Below, one piece after another: positions 21,534 through 33,610 of a stretch of DNA of 64,000 bases (its first letter is position 1; every line of letters begins with the position of its first letter). The position numbers and the translations under genes were made by a program. The notes beneath the pieces were generated by a model. That model was not told where the DNA came from and did not search any database. It saw nothing but the letters and a program-made list of their open reading frames with translations. This DNA comes from Coprinellus micaceus (lineage: Eukaryota; Basidiomycota; Agaricomycetes; Agaricales; Psathyrellaceae): NCBI GenBank assembly GCA_951394405.1, contig OX596334.1, positions 3,782,001-3,846,000 on the forward strand. Direction: 5' to 3'.

Positions 21534-23000
21534 TTACAACTCCATCTGCTCGTCTAACCGCGCCTTCTTCTCATTCGAACCGACGTCTTCATCGGCTTTA
21601 CGCTTGGAGCCGTTGGCTTCAGGAGCAGGTGCCTTCTTCTTCTTCTTCACGATGGAGGTAAGGTCGTTAACGACGGCGGGGTTGATAGGTGCCGATGCAG
21701 AGCCAGACCCGTTCAGTGCTGCGTCCAAGGCCTTCGCGGCGAGGTCAGGCGCGCTGCCTTGCTCCTCTTCCGCAGGTGTGGCCTTCATTTCCTCGATCTA
21801 TGAAAAGAGGATGGTCAGAGTCTGCCCGAAGCTAGCAACGGGTACGAAGGGACTAACCTTGAGCAGAAGGTCATTCTTGAGGCCCTCACACTCGTTGATC
21901 TCCTTCTCAATTTGTGGCTTAGACATGCCCTTCACATCGCTATCCCTCACAAGCCGGGCAATCTGCTTCCCCTTTCCTTTCGCGTTGGCCTTCTCCTCCG
22001 TTGGTGGGGGAACGGTCGCGGGTGCGGAGTTCAAGCCCTCTCGCAGTTCCAATAGCCTAGCCTCGACGCTTGTCAGTGCGCCTTCAACGTGGCCAATAGC
22101 ATCCGCCAGACGTCCAGACGTGAGGTCAAGGACCATGCTGAGTTTGTAGTGGGCTTCTGCGATTTGACGGGAAGACTTGGGTAGGAGCTTGACTTTGAGG
22201 TCCAAGCCTGACTGGTAGTCGCCGATGGCTTGGTCGAATTTCTCTGTAGACACCAACGATGAGATGACGAACACATGCATGTATGGTCGATAGCACTCAC
22301 CCGTCTCCAATGACACATCCCCGAGCGCGATGAATGTATCCGCGAGCTTGAGCTGCACCTCCTCCTCGTCCCCACTCTCCAACTGCTTTTTGTAGATGGA
22401 TTTCGCGAGCTCGAGAATCTCCCAAGCGGCGTTGAAGTCGTCTTCAGGTTCATCGTCGTCCCCTTCACCACCCTGCCCTCCTTCCTCCTCATCCTCGTCG
22501 TCGTCAAGCGGAGCATTCAGGAGGTCAACCGTGGGGTCATCTTCGGCGTCGCCAGAGAAAGAGAGGATCGGTCGGTTTGGGCCCTTCGAACTCGAGGCTG
22601 AGACCCGGATTGTACGTCAGGTCAGTGGCTCATCGCCTGAAGAGGTGTGGCAAGACTCACCCTCTTCATCCTCCTCCGCCCCTGCAGGCTGGTCCTTCCC
22701 AAGAACGCCAGCTTGCGAGATCGCATTCTCCAACAGAGCCTTGCCGTACAGGAAGTACAGATCGGCTAGTTCGGGCGCGTCATCCTTAACTTCCGCCGTC
22801 CTAAGGATCACAGATGCAGGCATGAATACACAATTGGATGCGCGACGCGACGCGAGACTACGAAACACGTACAGCTTCTCAAGCGCGACGGTGTATAGAT
22901 CCACTGCCTGCTCGTATTTCTGGAGTGCAAAAGCGCGTTTGGCCCGTTCGACCGCCGTCTCGAGAGACATGTCGGTGGTGTTTTCGGCTTCACTGTCCAT
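21534..23000 (-). CDS. NASP/Hif1-type SHNi-TPR histone chaperone (404 aa)
   Basis: Five exons fit in phase: 23000-22873, 22800-22661, 22597-22301, 22243-21858 and 21797-21534. The N-terminal TPR (AKRAFALQKYEQAVDLYTVA) is followed by the second helix pair (APELADLYFLYGKALLENAI), an acidic interruption (DDDEDEEEGGQGGEGDDDEP) in the place expected for this family, the SHNi-TPR block (FDQAIGDYQSGLDLKVKLLP; RQIAEAHYKLSMVLDLTSG), a coiled coil (KPQIEKEINECEGLKNDLLL), and a Lys-rich nuclear-localisation-like tail (KKKKAPAPEANGSKRKADED). Family members bind H3-H4 dimers and take part in nucleosome assembly and CENP-A delivery. The 404-aa length is typical of fungal members. Confidence in the family is high. 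Confidence 0.9.
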
Positions 23001-23514
23001 GGCAGGTGAGTATCGTATTTGGGATGTTGGTGACGAATTCACACTGACGGTGCCATAGTGAAGTGGTATATCTGCGAGAGTAAGAAGAAAGGGGGTGGGT
23101 AGCTAGAGGTGGTGGTGGTTGGAGAGAGAGTAGTGGCTTGGGGCTCGGATCTTTTCAGCCACCGCGTTTTGAATGGTCGCAAATTGATTGCCACACAACG
23201 CGACTCACACGCGTCGACGACGCGACAAGCCCGTTCTGGACTCACTCACAAACCACGACGACGGCCACAACCAGGGTTGGAATCGGGACAGATACCTGGC
23301 GTTATTACTCGACCTTTGTCTCCTTCGCTCTGGAAGGCTGGTAGAGCGGCTCTCCCGTGTCCAGGTCGCCACGAAAGGGGCATGGAGCCCCGGAACACGA
23401 AGCTGACGACGAATTGTCTATGTTGCAGCCTCCGCGTATCTGTTTCACCAGCGGTTCGTGTCGCAGTGTGATGTCAGGTTGGACGGCCGATTGCTCGTCG
23501 TATTAAATACTACA
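23001..23514. other. 5' flank of the NASP-like gene and 3' flank of the DUF6533 gene
   Basis: No supportable gene. The 200 bases upstream of 23000 are presumably the promoter and leader of the chaperone; no TATA box was seen. Confidence 0.5.
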
Positions 23515-25245
23515 CTATACAGGCGACATCATCATTTCAGGTGAACGACCGTCTCTCGACTTGACTTCGAGGGTCCCTCCTACCCTGGAAATCCGCCCAG
23601 AAGCTTCATGCATAGATTCACCACCTTCCTCAGAACCTTCGGAAGTGGTGGATTGTGTTTTTTCTCCTGCAAACATAAGGTCGGAGACGATGGATTGGGT
23701 TCCGGGGTCCTCAATTTTCTTCATGAGGAGCAAAAGGCGCTCTGCAAACACGTTTGTGCAGACCCAACTCAACCTTGAGTTAACCCCACAGTCAGTCAAT
23801 AGAGGTGTACGAATGCGTGGACAGGGTACGTACGACCAAACGATGCTATATTTGTCTTCAATCTAGGTTGAAAGTGTGTCAGTGATACGCAAACGTATAA
23901 CGAAAGCATCGTAAAGTCCGCTTACAGGGCTTTTCGCTGTAGAATTGAGGCTATCGAAGAATTTGAGGACTGCCAATTGGTTCAGACTCCCGAGCGACAG
24001 GAATGCAGGGGTTGAGCCCGTTCAAAAACGGAAGGTCACGCACCTAATGTGGTTAAGAAGTACATTCCACCCTCACGTTTGATGACGCTGATGAGGGAGT
24101 TTTTTTGCCTGCGATAACGGATAATGAAGGTCGTCAAGGCCAGAACAGAAGCAACTAAAGTCCAAAGTTTTCAGCGTCGTAATGTCGATCGAAGCAAAAA
24201 CCAAGCCACCCACCGACAGTTCGTGTGAACGATAGGTAAGCCGCGACAGCGTAAAGGTTCATGTAGCTGGGGCCGGCGAAACGGCAAGGATAGCCAAATG
24301 ACCGATAGATAGAGTCCAGAGGCACAGCTGTTTACCGAATTAGAATGTAAGTGCACCATGCTGTGATACCAGACCCAATCTCACATTTCTGTGTCAGGGT
24401 GGCAAAGCCTTGGAGCACTTGCATGGGTATCGTGAAGCTCTAAGCGAACTCTAGTCAACGCGATGCACGACCTAGTATGCGGCGGCGTGTGTGCGTACCA
24501 AGAATGTTGCGACCAGAATATAGAAGTATTTTCGTTTCCCTTCCAGGAGGGCGTAGAGACAAAGCCAGAGTGTGGCTGAATCCGGCGGTTGGATGAGATG
24601 CGGCCATTGCCAACATCAAGTTCTGAAGCACAGGGATGACGCACCTTCGGCAGAGGTATGGGTCACGACGATGGCGACTATGCCCTTGATTCAGTCCCTT
24701 AAACGGTTTGAAAAGACAAATGAACATACGGTTCACTGTGAGGGATATCGCTTGGCACCCCTATGTCGTTCAATATGTAGCATCGAGGTCATTAAAGGTC
24801 GCAAACATCGGGGACGGACTTACGGCCAGGCTAACAACTACGTGACTTGGGAGGTTGACTTGGAGGGTGTCAATACGATATAGCGACTATTTGGCGAGGG
24901 GAAGCCTCACCAACCATGTCTTGAGCCATGGTGATCATAGCGGAGTATCGCGTGGCCAAGAACAGTACCTTTCCAAGTTTCCATCGGGGTTGCGGCCAAA
25001 TATGGGCTGCCTCTTGGTCGATGGTGGTGAGGTAGTGATAAATCTAGTCGACGTCACTTAGCGTCTGAGCTGCTATCGCGCAGGACAGACGCTTACCAGC
25101 GCAGTATAGCTGGCGACTGTCGACGCATTAAATATCAATTAGCGAGGTGTTGGTGGTGTGGTGATGTGGTCTCACGGTAGAGATAGCCGCGAATCCTGGA
25201 TCTCTCGTAGCTGGAAGCAAGCGCAGCGAGGGCTTCTTCGTCCAT
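23515..25245 (-). CDS. DUF6533-family seven-helix membrane protein, distal copy
   Basis: Starts MDEEALAALASSYERSRI at 25245. Exon 1 (to 25176) is followed by a 20-nt micro-exon (25116-25097, encoding ASYTAL) and an exon with the family signature YHYLTTIDQEAAHIWPQP then WKLGKVLFLATRY. Further membrane-helix exons lie between about 24850 and 23900. The last exon ends at 23515 with NVFAERLLLLMKKIEDPG, a Ser/Glu-rich tail and EMMMSPV. DUF6533 proteins are abundant multi-pass membrane proteins of mushroom-forming fungi with no established function. The paralogue at 26451-28120 has the same exon layout. Exons between 24850 and 23900 were recognised only by similarity, so their limits are approximate. 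Confidence 0.75.
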
Positions 25246-26450
25246 AGCAAGGTTTACCGTCTGGGAGGGTAAGGGAAGATTCTGAGAGAGAGAAGGCGAT
25301 CCCGGGGCTCCTATCGCATCTTAGAGGCCTTTTAACCAGCTACCCGGCCGCCCCAAGGTCAGCAGCTGGTCCTTGGCTGAGTTCATAACGAACAGGCATC
25401 GCACTTCAAAGCATGGCGCTCTATCGGCGCTGGAAGAACAATAATTCGGAACCTCCAAAGCCTTTGCAAATCACAACCTGACCTTCGGCATCAACATTCG
25501 ACTAAGCGCGGGCCCCTAAAACCCGCGATATCAAGCATCAGGCGGTGGAATACGTTCTTGACCTTCGGTTCAAGCCCACTCGCATGCCACGATCGTGTCA
25601 ATTCTGAACTTAAGCGGGTGGAGGCGACTCTCATCGCGCGGATGACTTTCGAAATGTGCTACCCGGATCTTCAATACAGGACACAGTTGACGATCGGAAA
25701 TGTTGTTAGGATATGGTGATTTCATTTGAGATACCACTCCCGGGCCCATCACGGAGCAAAGTAGCCTGCGATGGACATTTTCCATCCGTTTCAGCGTTTG
25801 TCGTAGTCGAACGCAACAGCGCTCATCCCTGAGGCCTGATCCGTGGACCACTTGGCTTTCGCGACCGCAGCCCCCGCTGCGACTGTGTGGATGCTATGTT
25901 CAGCAACTGTCGTTAGGGGTAGAGGTTTCCCCGGGGGTGATCTACAGGGTCGTTGATCATGCATGCAGATCAGGGCTTCGCCGAAGTAGATCTCTCAATA
26001 TTAGATCCCTCACTGAAATGTCGTTCTAAGTTGTTGGTGAAAGCTCCTTTGGTGCCCTCATGCGAGGCCTCGTCCGAATCCCCAATGAGCAGGAGAGCGA
26101 TAAGAGCGCCTAGACCGACTGTTGAACGCCCTGAAATATAAGGGTCATCGAGTCTATCCGACATTGGATGGCACACTAACGACATGATGGCTTGTAGCTG
26201 GACGCCTATCACTGGCGCTTCAAAGAACCTGTCGCGTATATGGCAGCCCCCCGGATGTTCCAGTCTGAGCGTGGGGTCAGGTTGGATCTGAAGCGTTCGC
26301 CGTCCTGTCGAGTAAACAAAGCAAATTCAAGGGCTCAAGGGAACCACAACCTGGGATTGGATATCTCATTCTCGATAGCCTTTTTTAACAGGTGCTCGAA
26401 TTACGGTCCTATGGTACCACGGAGAACGCTACACAGCCGATCCTATCATT
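25246..26450. other. Spacer between the two DUF6533 genes
   Basis: No clear gene. A minus-strand ORF at 25970-26212 with a hydrophobic patch (GLGALIALLLIGDSDE) and another at 25570-25851 were seen, but neither joins to neighbours or shows a family motif. Confidence 0.45.
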
Positions 26451-28120
26451 TCAAGCAAGGGCGAGTCCGGGTTCCTTCAATTTGGCTTCCCCAACCCGCT
26501 CGACCCTACTAGTAGACAGCTCTCCTGTACTTTCATAAACAGTGTCGCGACTTTCCTCGAAATCCTCCGTGGTAAATCGAGTTTTTTCTCCAGCAAACAT
26601 GAGTTCAGATACGACGGCTTGTGTTCCAGGATGGTCGATCTTCTTCAGGAGCAGCAAGAGTCGCTCCGCAAATACGTTGACGCAGAACCAATTTAGCCTT
26701 GAGTGCATCGATCGTCAGCCCATAAGCAACTTTGAACGAGGTGCGTAGGACGTACGACCAGATAATCGTGTACTTATCCTTAATCTATGTACCACAATTT
26801 GTGAGAGATACGAAGAGTATTCGGATTATTTGTACTTACTGGGCTCTTGGGTGTTGCTTTCAAAGCCTCAAAGAATTTAAGAACTGATAATTGAGTCAGG
26901 GCCTGCGGACACACCTAAATGACAGTTCACTCACCTAATGTGGACAAGAAGTACATTCCACCTTCGCGTTTGATGACCCTGATAAGGGCATTCTTTTGCT
27001 TGCGATATCGAACCGTGAAAGCGTATAGGCCCATAATGAGTGCGACTATAATCCCCACACAGGTGTTCAGCGCGGGTCGAAGAATGGGGAAATTAGTACC
27101 CCCACCCAGATTTCGGGCAACTGCTAGATAGGTTGCAATAGAATAAAGGTTCATGTAGTTCGGTGGGTAGAAACTACAGGGAAAGCCTAGCGCTTCGGTT
27201 AGCGGGTCCAGAGGGAAGGCTGTTGGACGGTGAGTGAGAGGGCTCAAGGAACGCCGAGCTCTCGGAGTCGCTCACCTTCCTGGGTCATCGTCGCAAAGCC
27301 TTGCAAGATTTGAATTGGGATTGAGAATGCCTGTCGGGATATAAATTGGTGCGCGAAGAGAGTCCGTTAGAAGAAAGGATAGCTACCAGAAAGACGATGA
27401 CCAAAATGTAGAAATGCCGCTTTTTACCCTCCATGAGGGCGTAGAGGCAAACCCAAAGTGTTCCTAGGCATCCCGTCGATGAATATATATCCCAAGCTGT
27501 CGCGCCCTGCGAAGGACTCACCTTCTGCAGAGAAGTGTGTCACAACAATGGCAACTGGGTCGGGCTGAGTTATGATCGGACAGACGGCAAGAATACAGCC
27601 TACTATTGGTGGTGCGAGCAATGACATCACAGCCCTGTGATCCATAATCAGCTTCCTAGTAGCCTTGCATCGCAAAAGGCTCTTTGTACTCACTATTACG
27701 CTAATGACCGCATGGGTAGGGAGGTTGGCTTGAAGAGTGTTTATTGAATGCCGTTGGATGAGATAAAGGACAAACAACCTTACCGACAAGATCTTGGGCC
27801 ATGGCGACCATGGCCGCGTAGCGAGTTGTTAAGAACAGAATCTTTCCCAACTTCCATCTCGGTTGCGGCCATATATGCGAGACTTCTTGGTCTACGGTGG
27901 TAAAATAATGGTAGACCTCCCAAGAGCCCAAATTAGCGTACTAGTTATATTGCTCGCCGATTGAAAGGCGACACTTACGAGGGCAGTATAGCTGGCAACT
28001 GTATGCGCATCGAATCTCAGTCGACAGCTGTGAATTAAACATGGGAGGTGGGCTCTCACCACCGATATAGCCACTAATTCTTGCCTGCCCGTACTGAACA
28101 ATCACTTCTGAGATGTCCAT
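26451..28120 (-). CDS. DUF6533-family seven-helix membrane protein, proximal copy
   Basis: Starts MDISEVIVQYGQARISGYIG at 28120. Exon 1 ends at 28060. A 20-nt micro-exon (27998-27979) gives VASYTAL in phase, then an exon with VYHYFTTVDQEVSHIWPQP and WKLGKILFLTTRY, the DUF6533 signature. Later exons carry helices (PPIVGCILAVCPIITQPDP; ATAWDIYSSTGCLGTLWVCL; HFYILVIVFL; NTCVGIIVALIMGLYAF), a cytosolic KREGGMYFLST segment and a tail with NVFAERLLLLLKKIDHPG. The stop is at 26451. Protein and intron layout match the distal copy, so this is a tandem duplication. The function of the family is unknown. Confidence 0.78.
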
Positions 28121-28824
28121 TGGGAAGGTGATCGGAGGAGTTGAGATGGGAGCGCAGCGCAAGGAAAGGAAGGGACAGCATTCTGTTTTTGTGGTGTGGC
28201 TTGGAGGCTATTTAGGCACCGGCAACCAGCGGAGAAGTAGCCAATGGTTCCCTAGGAGATCTAAGGGGAGGATGATCGGGACAAACCTGGAATCGAACTC
28301 TTCATGAAGATGCTCTGAGCGTCCCAATCAGCGCTCAAATAGGCGCCGGTTGATCTGAAGATCTGAAGATTATAAGCACATCGATTGCAAAGTGAGGCCT
28401 ACGTACCACAAATCTCCCTCATTACCCGACTCGATCCTGGAGTGCCATACCCGTGAGGGTGGCGACGAATCTCCAGGGGGCAGCGCCCGGTGCGCTACTC
28501 CGGAACAGGGCTATCCGCAAGCAGACGTCCCAGAACAAGGGAACCTGCCTTCCTTGATTCTAGCGCTTCTTATAGAACCAACTGAATCGAACCTGGGTGG
28601 CTTTTGACTGAATAGGTGCACCGCTCGCGTTCGAAGCATAGATATCGATATGTAAGAGAGTCCCCCATTCCTGGCGGTACCAGTAGTACGTACTGTGCGA
28701 GTGACAAAGTACGACCATCAAGTTCGAGGGCTCCATTGCGATGTAATAACTATCCATCGTTGGGGACAACAAAAGGCCCTCAAACGATACGGAGTTGATT
28801 TGGAGTCGCCCATCTCGTTCTCTA
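28121..28824. other. Intergenic stretch with one unexplained minus-strand ORF
   Basis: A 106-codon minus-strand ORF (28880-28560) overlaps the end of the next gene in another frame. Its downstream part (SYYIAMEPSNLMVVLCHSHS) looks protein-like but has no start or partner exon. It may be an alternative 3' exon, a relic, or chance within a 3' UTR. Confidence 0.35.
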
Positions 28825-31800
28825 TCACGCTCCACCTGATTGAATGCTACCTCCACCTTTCTTCCTCTGCAAGACCGCATCCAACGCCTTGTTCAACCTC
28901 GCTTCCCCATCATCGCCTGCACTCTCCTGGAATGCTAGAGGTTTCAAGCTCCCCGTTCTCGGGCTCCCCTCCACTGGTCCTGTCGGCATCCTAACATGCT
29001 CCTGAGTTGACATGGACTTAGAGTGGCCAGGCCTAGGAGAAGGCACCGGCGATAGCAAAAGGCCGCTGCTACCCGGACTAGGCGATTCAAATGGTGTGAG
29101 CGCTCCACCACTCCTCAGACTCGCCCCTCCTTCCCGGAACCCACCATCCCAGGACGCGCTCACAGGCGAACGCGACAGAGAACGGCTCGCAGGACTGGGC
29201 GATTGCTTCACGGCCGTTGGGTCGTTCGAACCAAGCACATTTCGAAGGCCTTCGTTTCGCAAAAGGTTGACGTTCGAAGATGAGCTCGCCGGTGATCGAA
29301 GTAAGGGAGTCTCTGAACCAAACGGCCCCGGGCTGTCGGAAAGAGCTTCTGTGGAAAATGGGGAAGGACTTCGTTTTGGAGAGGGAGGCACCAGGTTCAC
29401 CATATTAAGAGTCGTCTGTTTGGTCTTAACATGGGGGCGTGGGGACCCGACATCGATTGCGAGTTGTTTTGAGGGGAGGAGCGGAGGCGGCGGCGGCGGT
29501 CTAACAAATGATGCCGGGCGAGGTGGTGGCGGCGGGGCTGGGTGCCGGAACCCCGAGTTGATGGTCGAAAGTCGGGGAGGGGGTGGTGGAGGAGGCAAGG
29601 GGAGAGTGGGCTTCGTTTCCGGTTTCACTACCTTGCGATGTCCCGAGTTTTCACTAGACTGGTCCACACCTCGCAAGGGGTCAGAAAGAGACTCCCGAGG
29701 GTGTGCTTGACCATCTAGTGAGTGAGTCGTTGCCTCCCGAATTCGTTTTGGTATGGCCCCCTCCTCCGTATTTGAAGTCGGGCGGGGGACTGTATTTCGT
29801 TCGACAGCTTGTTTGGACGCCTTGGGTCTGGTCGAGGCAGAGATATGGATCGTTGCGCCCGCACTCGAGGCCCGAGGGTGAGGAAGGGTCTCCAGGTTCA
29901 TTTGTACGGGCGGGATAGCTGCGCCTTGCGATTCCTTGCCTTCCCGCGCCCCTGCCGACCTCCTGCTCCTCTGGCTATCCTGCGTCCCCTCCCTCCTGGC
30001 AGTGAGGGGTGCGGAATTCCTAGTACTTGTAGTAATGGCCCCAAGAACCCCGCCCCCATCTCCATACTCATCCTCCTCTGCATCACTGTCCAGGATATTC
30101 CGTTCGTGAGTTGCTCGCCTTGGTACCACCTCGTCTGACTCGCGGTACGAGGGAAGTTTCTCCATGGGGACAGCAGAGGGAATAGAGAATGGCTGCCGTT
30201 CAGCGTTGCCTGTGTAGACCCTGGCATCTGTCGATAGGCTGTGGCTTCGGTCCAGTCCGCGCTGTTGGCCCCCCTCCTGGTGTTCGCTAGGTATGAATGG
30301 CGGAAGCTGCGGGGGCTGCGGGATCAGTGTTGTCCCCGTTGCGCCCGTGTTCTGCCGTCCGAGTTGTGGCATCTGTGCGTTCTCATATGGGTCCTCGTTC
30401 CACTCATTGTCGTCCGCTTCTCTCTCCAACATCTCGCGCTCCCTTTCGACCTCCAAATCGATCTGCTGCTTCACGCGTCGCTTCTCCTCAACCCACCCAT
30501 CAATCCTTTTCATCCACGCCTTATCCATACGTGTACCGTAGCGCTGGAATGTGCTGGCGATTAGGGCGCCATAGATACACCCTAAGGCGAGGATGAACGA
30601 GACGATGCTGCGGAGGAATATGTGCATGCGAGTTGGGTCTGAGGTTTCTGGCGGCGCGGCAGGGTCTGGCACAGGAGGCTCAATCCCTGTTCGCCAGACG
30701 AAGGCCATGATGCAGCAGATGAAAAGGAGCAGCGACCTTGACGATGCCGGTCAGCGTTTGGCAGTTTGGATGTAGGGTTTGGATGTACGTACCAAGCGAG
30801 ATACACGGCGGGCATCGCTAAGAGCACCCACACATTCCAGTAAAACACCTTGGACTTCTTCGCTTCCTGATTGCGTGATCGTCAAGGTTAGCAATCGCAC
30901 TCTCTGAGCACCGGAAGAGGTGAGCACGCACCAGAGCCCACTCGGCAGCCTTGTAGGGCTTCCTCATTGTCCCAAACCTGATGATGTAGACGCAGCCATA
31001 CAGCAAGCTGACCAATGCGCAGATCAAGGAAGATAACGCGAAGTATCGGGTATAAGGGTCTGCCGCCGCGGCGTCGATTTGGAGGATCGTCAAGATAGCA
31101 CTGGGTGTCCCAAACTCGTCAGCATTGTCGCTCAGCTGCTGCGAGAAAAGATAATACTATACCTGAGAAGCAAGACACTAATCAGATTAAAAGTCTTCCA
31201 CTCTCTCAACAGATTTCCGACAAATTCGTCCCATGTCGCCCTCAGGCTGTCGTATGCCGGGGGCAGACAACCCCTCGCCGCCCCATGTTCCCACTGCCAC
31301 ACATGATTGCGGCTCCCACCGCCGTTCTTATTCGAAAGGTTCTTCTCCGCGCTCTCCAGAGCCATCGTCTTCAGCTCGTTCAAGGAAAGGTCGGCCTCCT
31401 CGAATATCCTTGCGACCCGAGAGAAGTAGAGGTTGGGGAGGCGCAGGAGTAGGAAGTGCTGGTATAACGATTTCGGTACGTGACCGACGTACCGAAGAGC
31501 CACATCTAATTTACCGGGTTTTGACGAGCTGGGGATCTGGTGATATGCATCGCGGGGACCGAGGCACTTCCGGATGAGTTTGTAAGGGATGATAACGGGG
31601 AGGAAGATAACAACCACGACGAATGCGAGGAAAGATAGAATTTTGTCCCCCCATGTCCTCTTCGCCTTGGTCGAGTCGCCAGATGTATCGATGTCAGATT
31701 CGTCGTCTAGGTCAGGAACGGTGCCAAAACCACTGCCAGTCTCGTAGAGAATGGGAGGTTGTGTTGGGTGCAAAGCTGGAGGATGCCCGTCGCTTGATGT

Positions 31801-33251
31801 CGATGGTCGGTTGACGAGGTAAGACATTGATGGTGGGGGAACGAGGGGTGAGGCATCATCGTATGGATTGAACGGCTCATAGACGGACGTTCGATTGTCT
31901 TGGTAATATGAGGTCCTTGAGGGCCTCTGGCTTTGGGAATGATCGGTTCCCTCTTGGATGGGTGTTAGGGGACCTTGAAGAGTAGCTTGAGTAGGGTTAG
32001 GCGGTATTGGCAATTGGTTTGACGAGGGCAAGGTGGGAGGACCGTAGGCAACTGAGGGCTGAAAGGTCGAGAAGCCGAAGCTCATCCTATTTGGTCTCGT
32101 AGCCGCCGGTGATGGCGAAGACGGGGAAGTAACATTTGGAGTGGGCGTGTATCCACTCGGCCTGGGTGGAGAAGGCGTCGGGTCCTGAGCTTGTGGACGT
32201 GATGGTGGGTATAATATGGAGCCTGTTTGAGGAGGAGCGCTGTTTTGAACCGCGCCTTGCGGAACCGATGAACTCTGCTCCTGGTTCGCGGAGGATTGTA
32301 GGCTGCTATATGGGCCTTGGAAAGAGTTCGCCAGTTGTGGGATAGACGGGGGCGAAATCGGACGCGATTGTGGTGGTATCTGTTCTTGTTGCACCGAAGG
32401 ATGCGCAGACAATGGCGTCTGTGCTTGCTGGTATCTCCCATACGGAGTAGGGTGCTGCTGCGTTATCCCGTGTGATTGCGGATGCTGGTATACCGGCTGC
32501 ACATGCCCTTGCGAAGGGAGCGCCGCCTGTTGCGGATAAGGTCGCTGAATGGGGGAAGTCACGGTGTACGGGGCCGGTGGGGGGTGAAGGTACGGCTCTA
32601 CAGGGGGGTATACCGAATCCACAGGGTCGGCACTGGTTGCAGCGATGTTGTCGAACGTGAGGTCCTCTGGAACCTGGTTGTAGGCTTTCCCAGTGTTGGC
32701 TTTGAATGGGTTGTGGGCGACATAAGCCTTGGCTGCACGAGAGTTGGGGGCGTTATGACGCGCCATCGACGGGCCCCTTCGCGACACCCTCGTCATTCCA
32801 CGATTCAGAGGCGAACCGTCTTGGAACGGTAACGCGTGCGTCGGCAATTCATAGAAAGGGTTCTGGTAGTAACGTCCAGAGGGCTCCATCGCCGATGCGA
32901 AGGAATTTGCCCGTCCGAGGTCTGCACCACCTGCGCCGGAGTAGAGGGAAGCGCCATCGTCGACTCTCTGGCGCCGACGTGGGGCTGCTGGACTGGAAGT
33001 GAGGAACGCGTTGAGTGCTTCACCGACTCGAGTGGGAGGGAGGAGACCAGAAGGTCCTGTGCGGGGATCATTAGACGACTGGGGTTGTGGTTGGTTGAAA
33101 GAGCGCCGGGGAAATGCAGGATCTGGACGCAGAACTGCAAGAAAGAATCAGCCCAGAGTAAACCCGAAGTAGAAGGTGCAGACGCACTTGGGCTCTCCCC
33201 CAATTCCCTTCCAATCCCCACCGGTTCAGAACTCGAGTTTGGATTTGCCAT
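28825..33251 (-). CDS. Large multi-pass membrane protein with disordered N- and C-termini
   Basis: Starts MANPNSSSEPVGIGRELGES at 33251. A short intron (about 33191-33136) leads to a Pro/Gln-rich disordered region of about 500 residues. A helix (SFLAFVVVVIFLPVIIPYKL) precedes a conserved block (RIFEEADLSLNELKTMALES; ATWDEFVGNLLREWKTFNLI). Small exons around 31090-30780 add three helices (YFALSSLICALVSLLYGCVY; NVWVLLAMPAVYLAW; LLLFICCIMAFVW). Then come HIFLRSIVSFILALGCIYGA, a coiled coil (EKRRVKQQIDLEVEREREML) and a Ser/Pro-rich cytosolic tail of about 500 residues with several polyproline runs. I do not recognise a named family. The tail suggests recruitment of SH3, WW or profilin-type partners (inference). 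The stop at 28825 is clear. Confidence 0.7.
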
Positions 33252-33610
33252 TGCGACTAGGCGGCGCGACGTGCGAAGGGAGGTGACAGTTGGGAAGAAA
33301 TATTGAGATGGGACCGAGAAACCCTCTGCCTCAACGCATTGACAGCCATCTCACGCGGATATGGCCACCTGATACACAAAATAGGCGCCGGGAATTCCGG
33401 CGTGCTGTGAACGGCGATAAGAGGCCATCGTCGATCTTATTGGAAGCACTGGGCGCCAAAGGCGTTGAAGAGCAGCCACTGCACAGGAAGGTATATCAAG
33501 ACGGTGGTCGATGTTGAAGCTAGCGTGCTCAGCACCGCAGGTGATGTGAACGCCGTCGCGCCCGCGGGACTTGCCGCGCGGCGCCCCTTTCTCTCCGACC
33601 GTCATCATCC
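33252..33610. other. Divergent intergenic region
   Basis: Lies between the divergent starts at 33251 and 33611 and probably holds both promoters. No TATA box or recognisable operator was seen. Confidence 0.5.

Noticed and set aside
21604..22149. 181-codon plus-strand ORF within the NASP-like gene
   Set aside because: Antisense shadow of the charged SHNi-TPR coding exons.
28285..28350. Second tRNA T-loop look-alike (TTCGATTCC on the minus strand)
   Set aside because: The flanking bases do not form a T-stem or acceptor stem.
29012..29710. 232-codon plus-strand ORF opposite the large membrane gene
   Set aside because: It is the antisense shadow of the Ser/Pro-rich tail; Gly/Arg-rich runs mirror the proline codons of the real frame.
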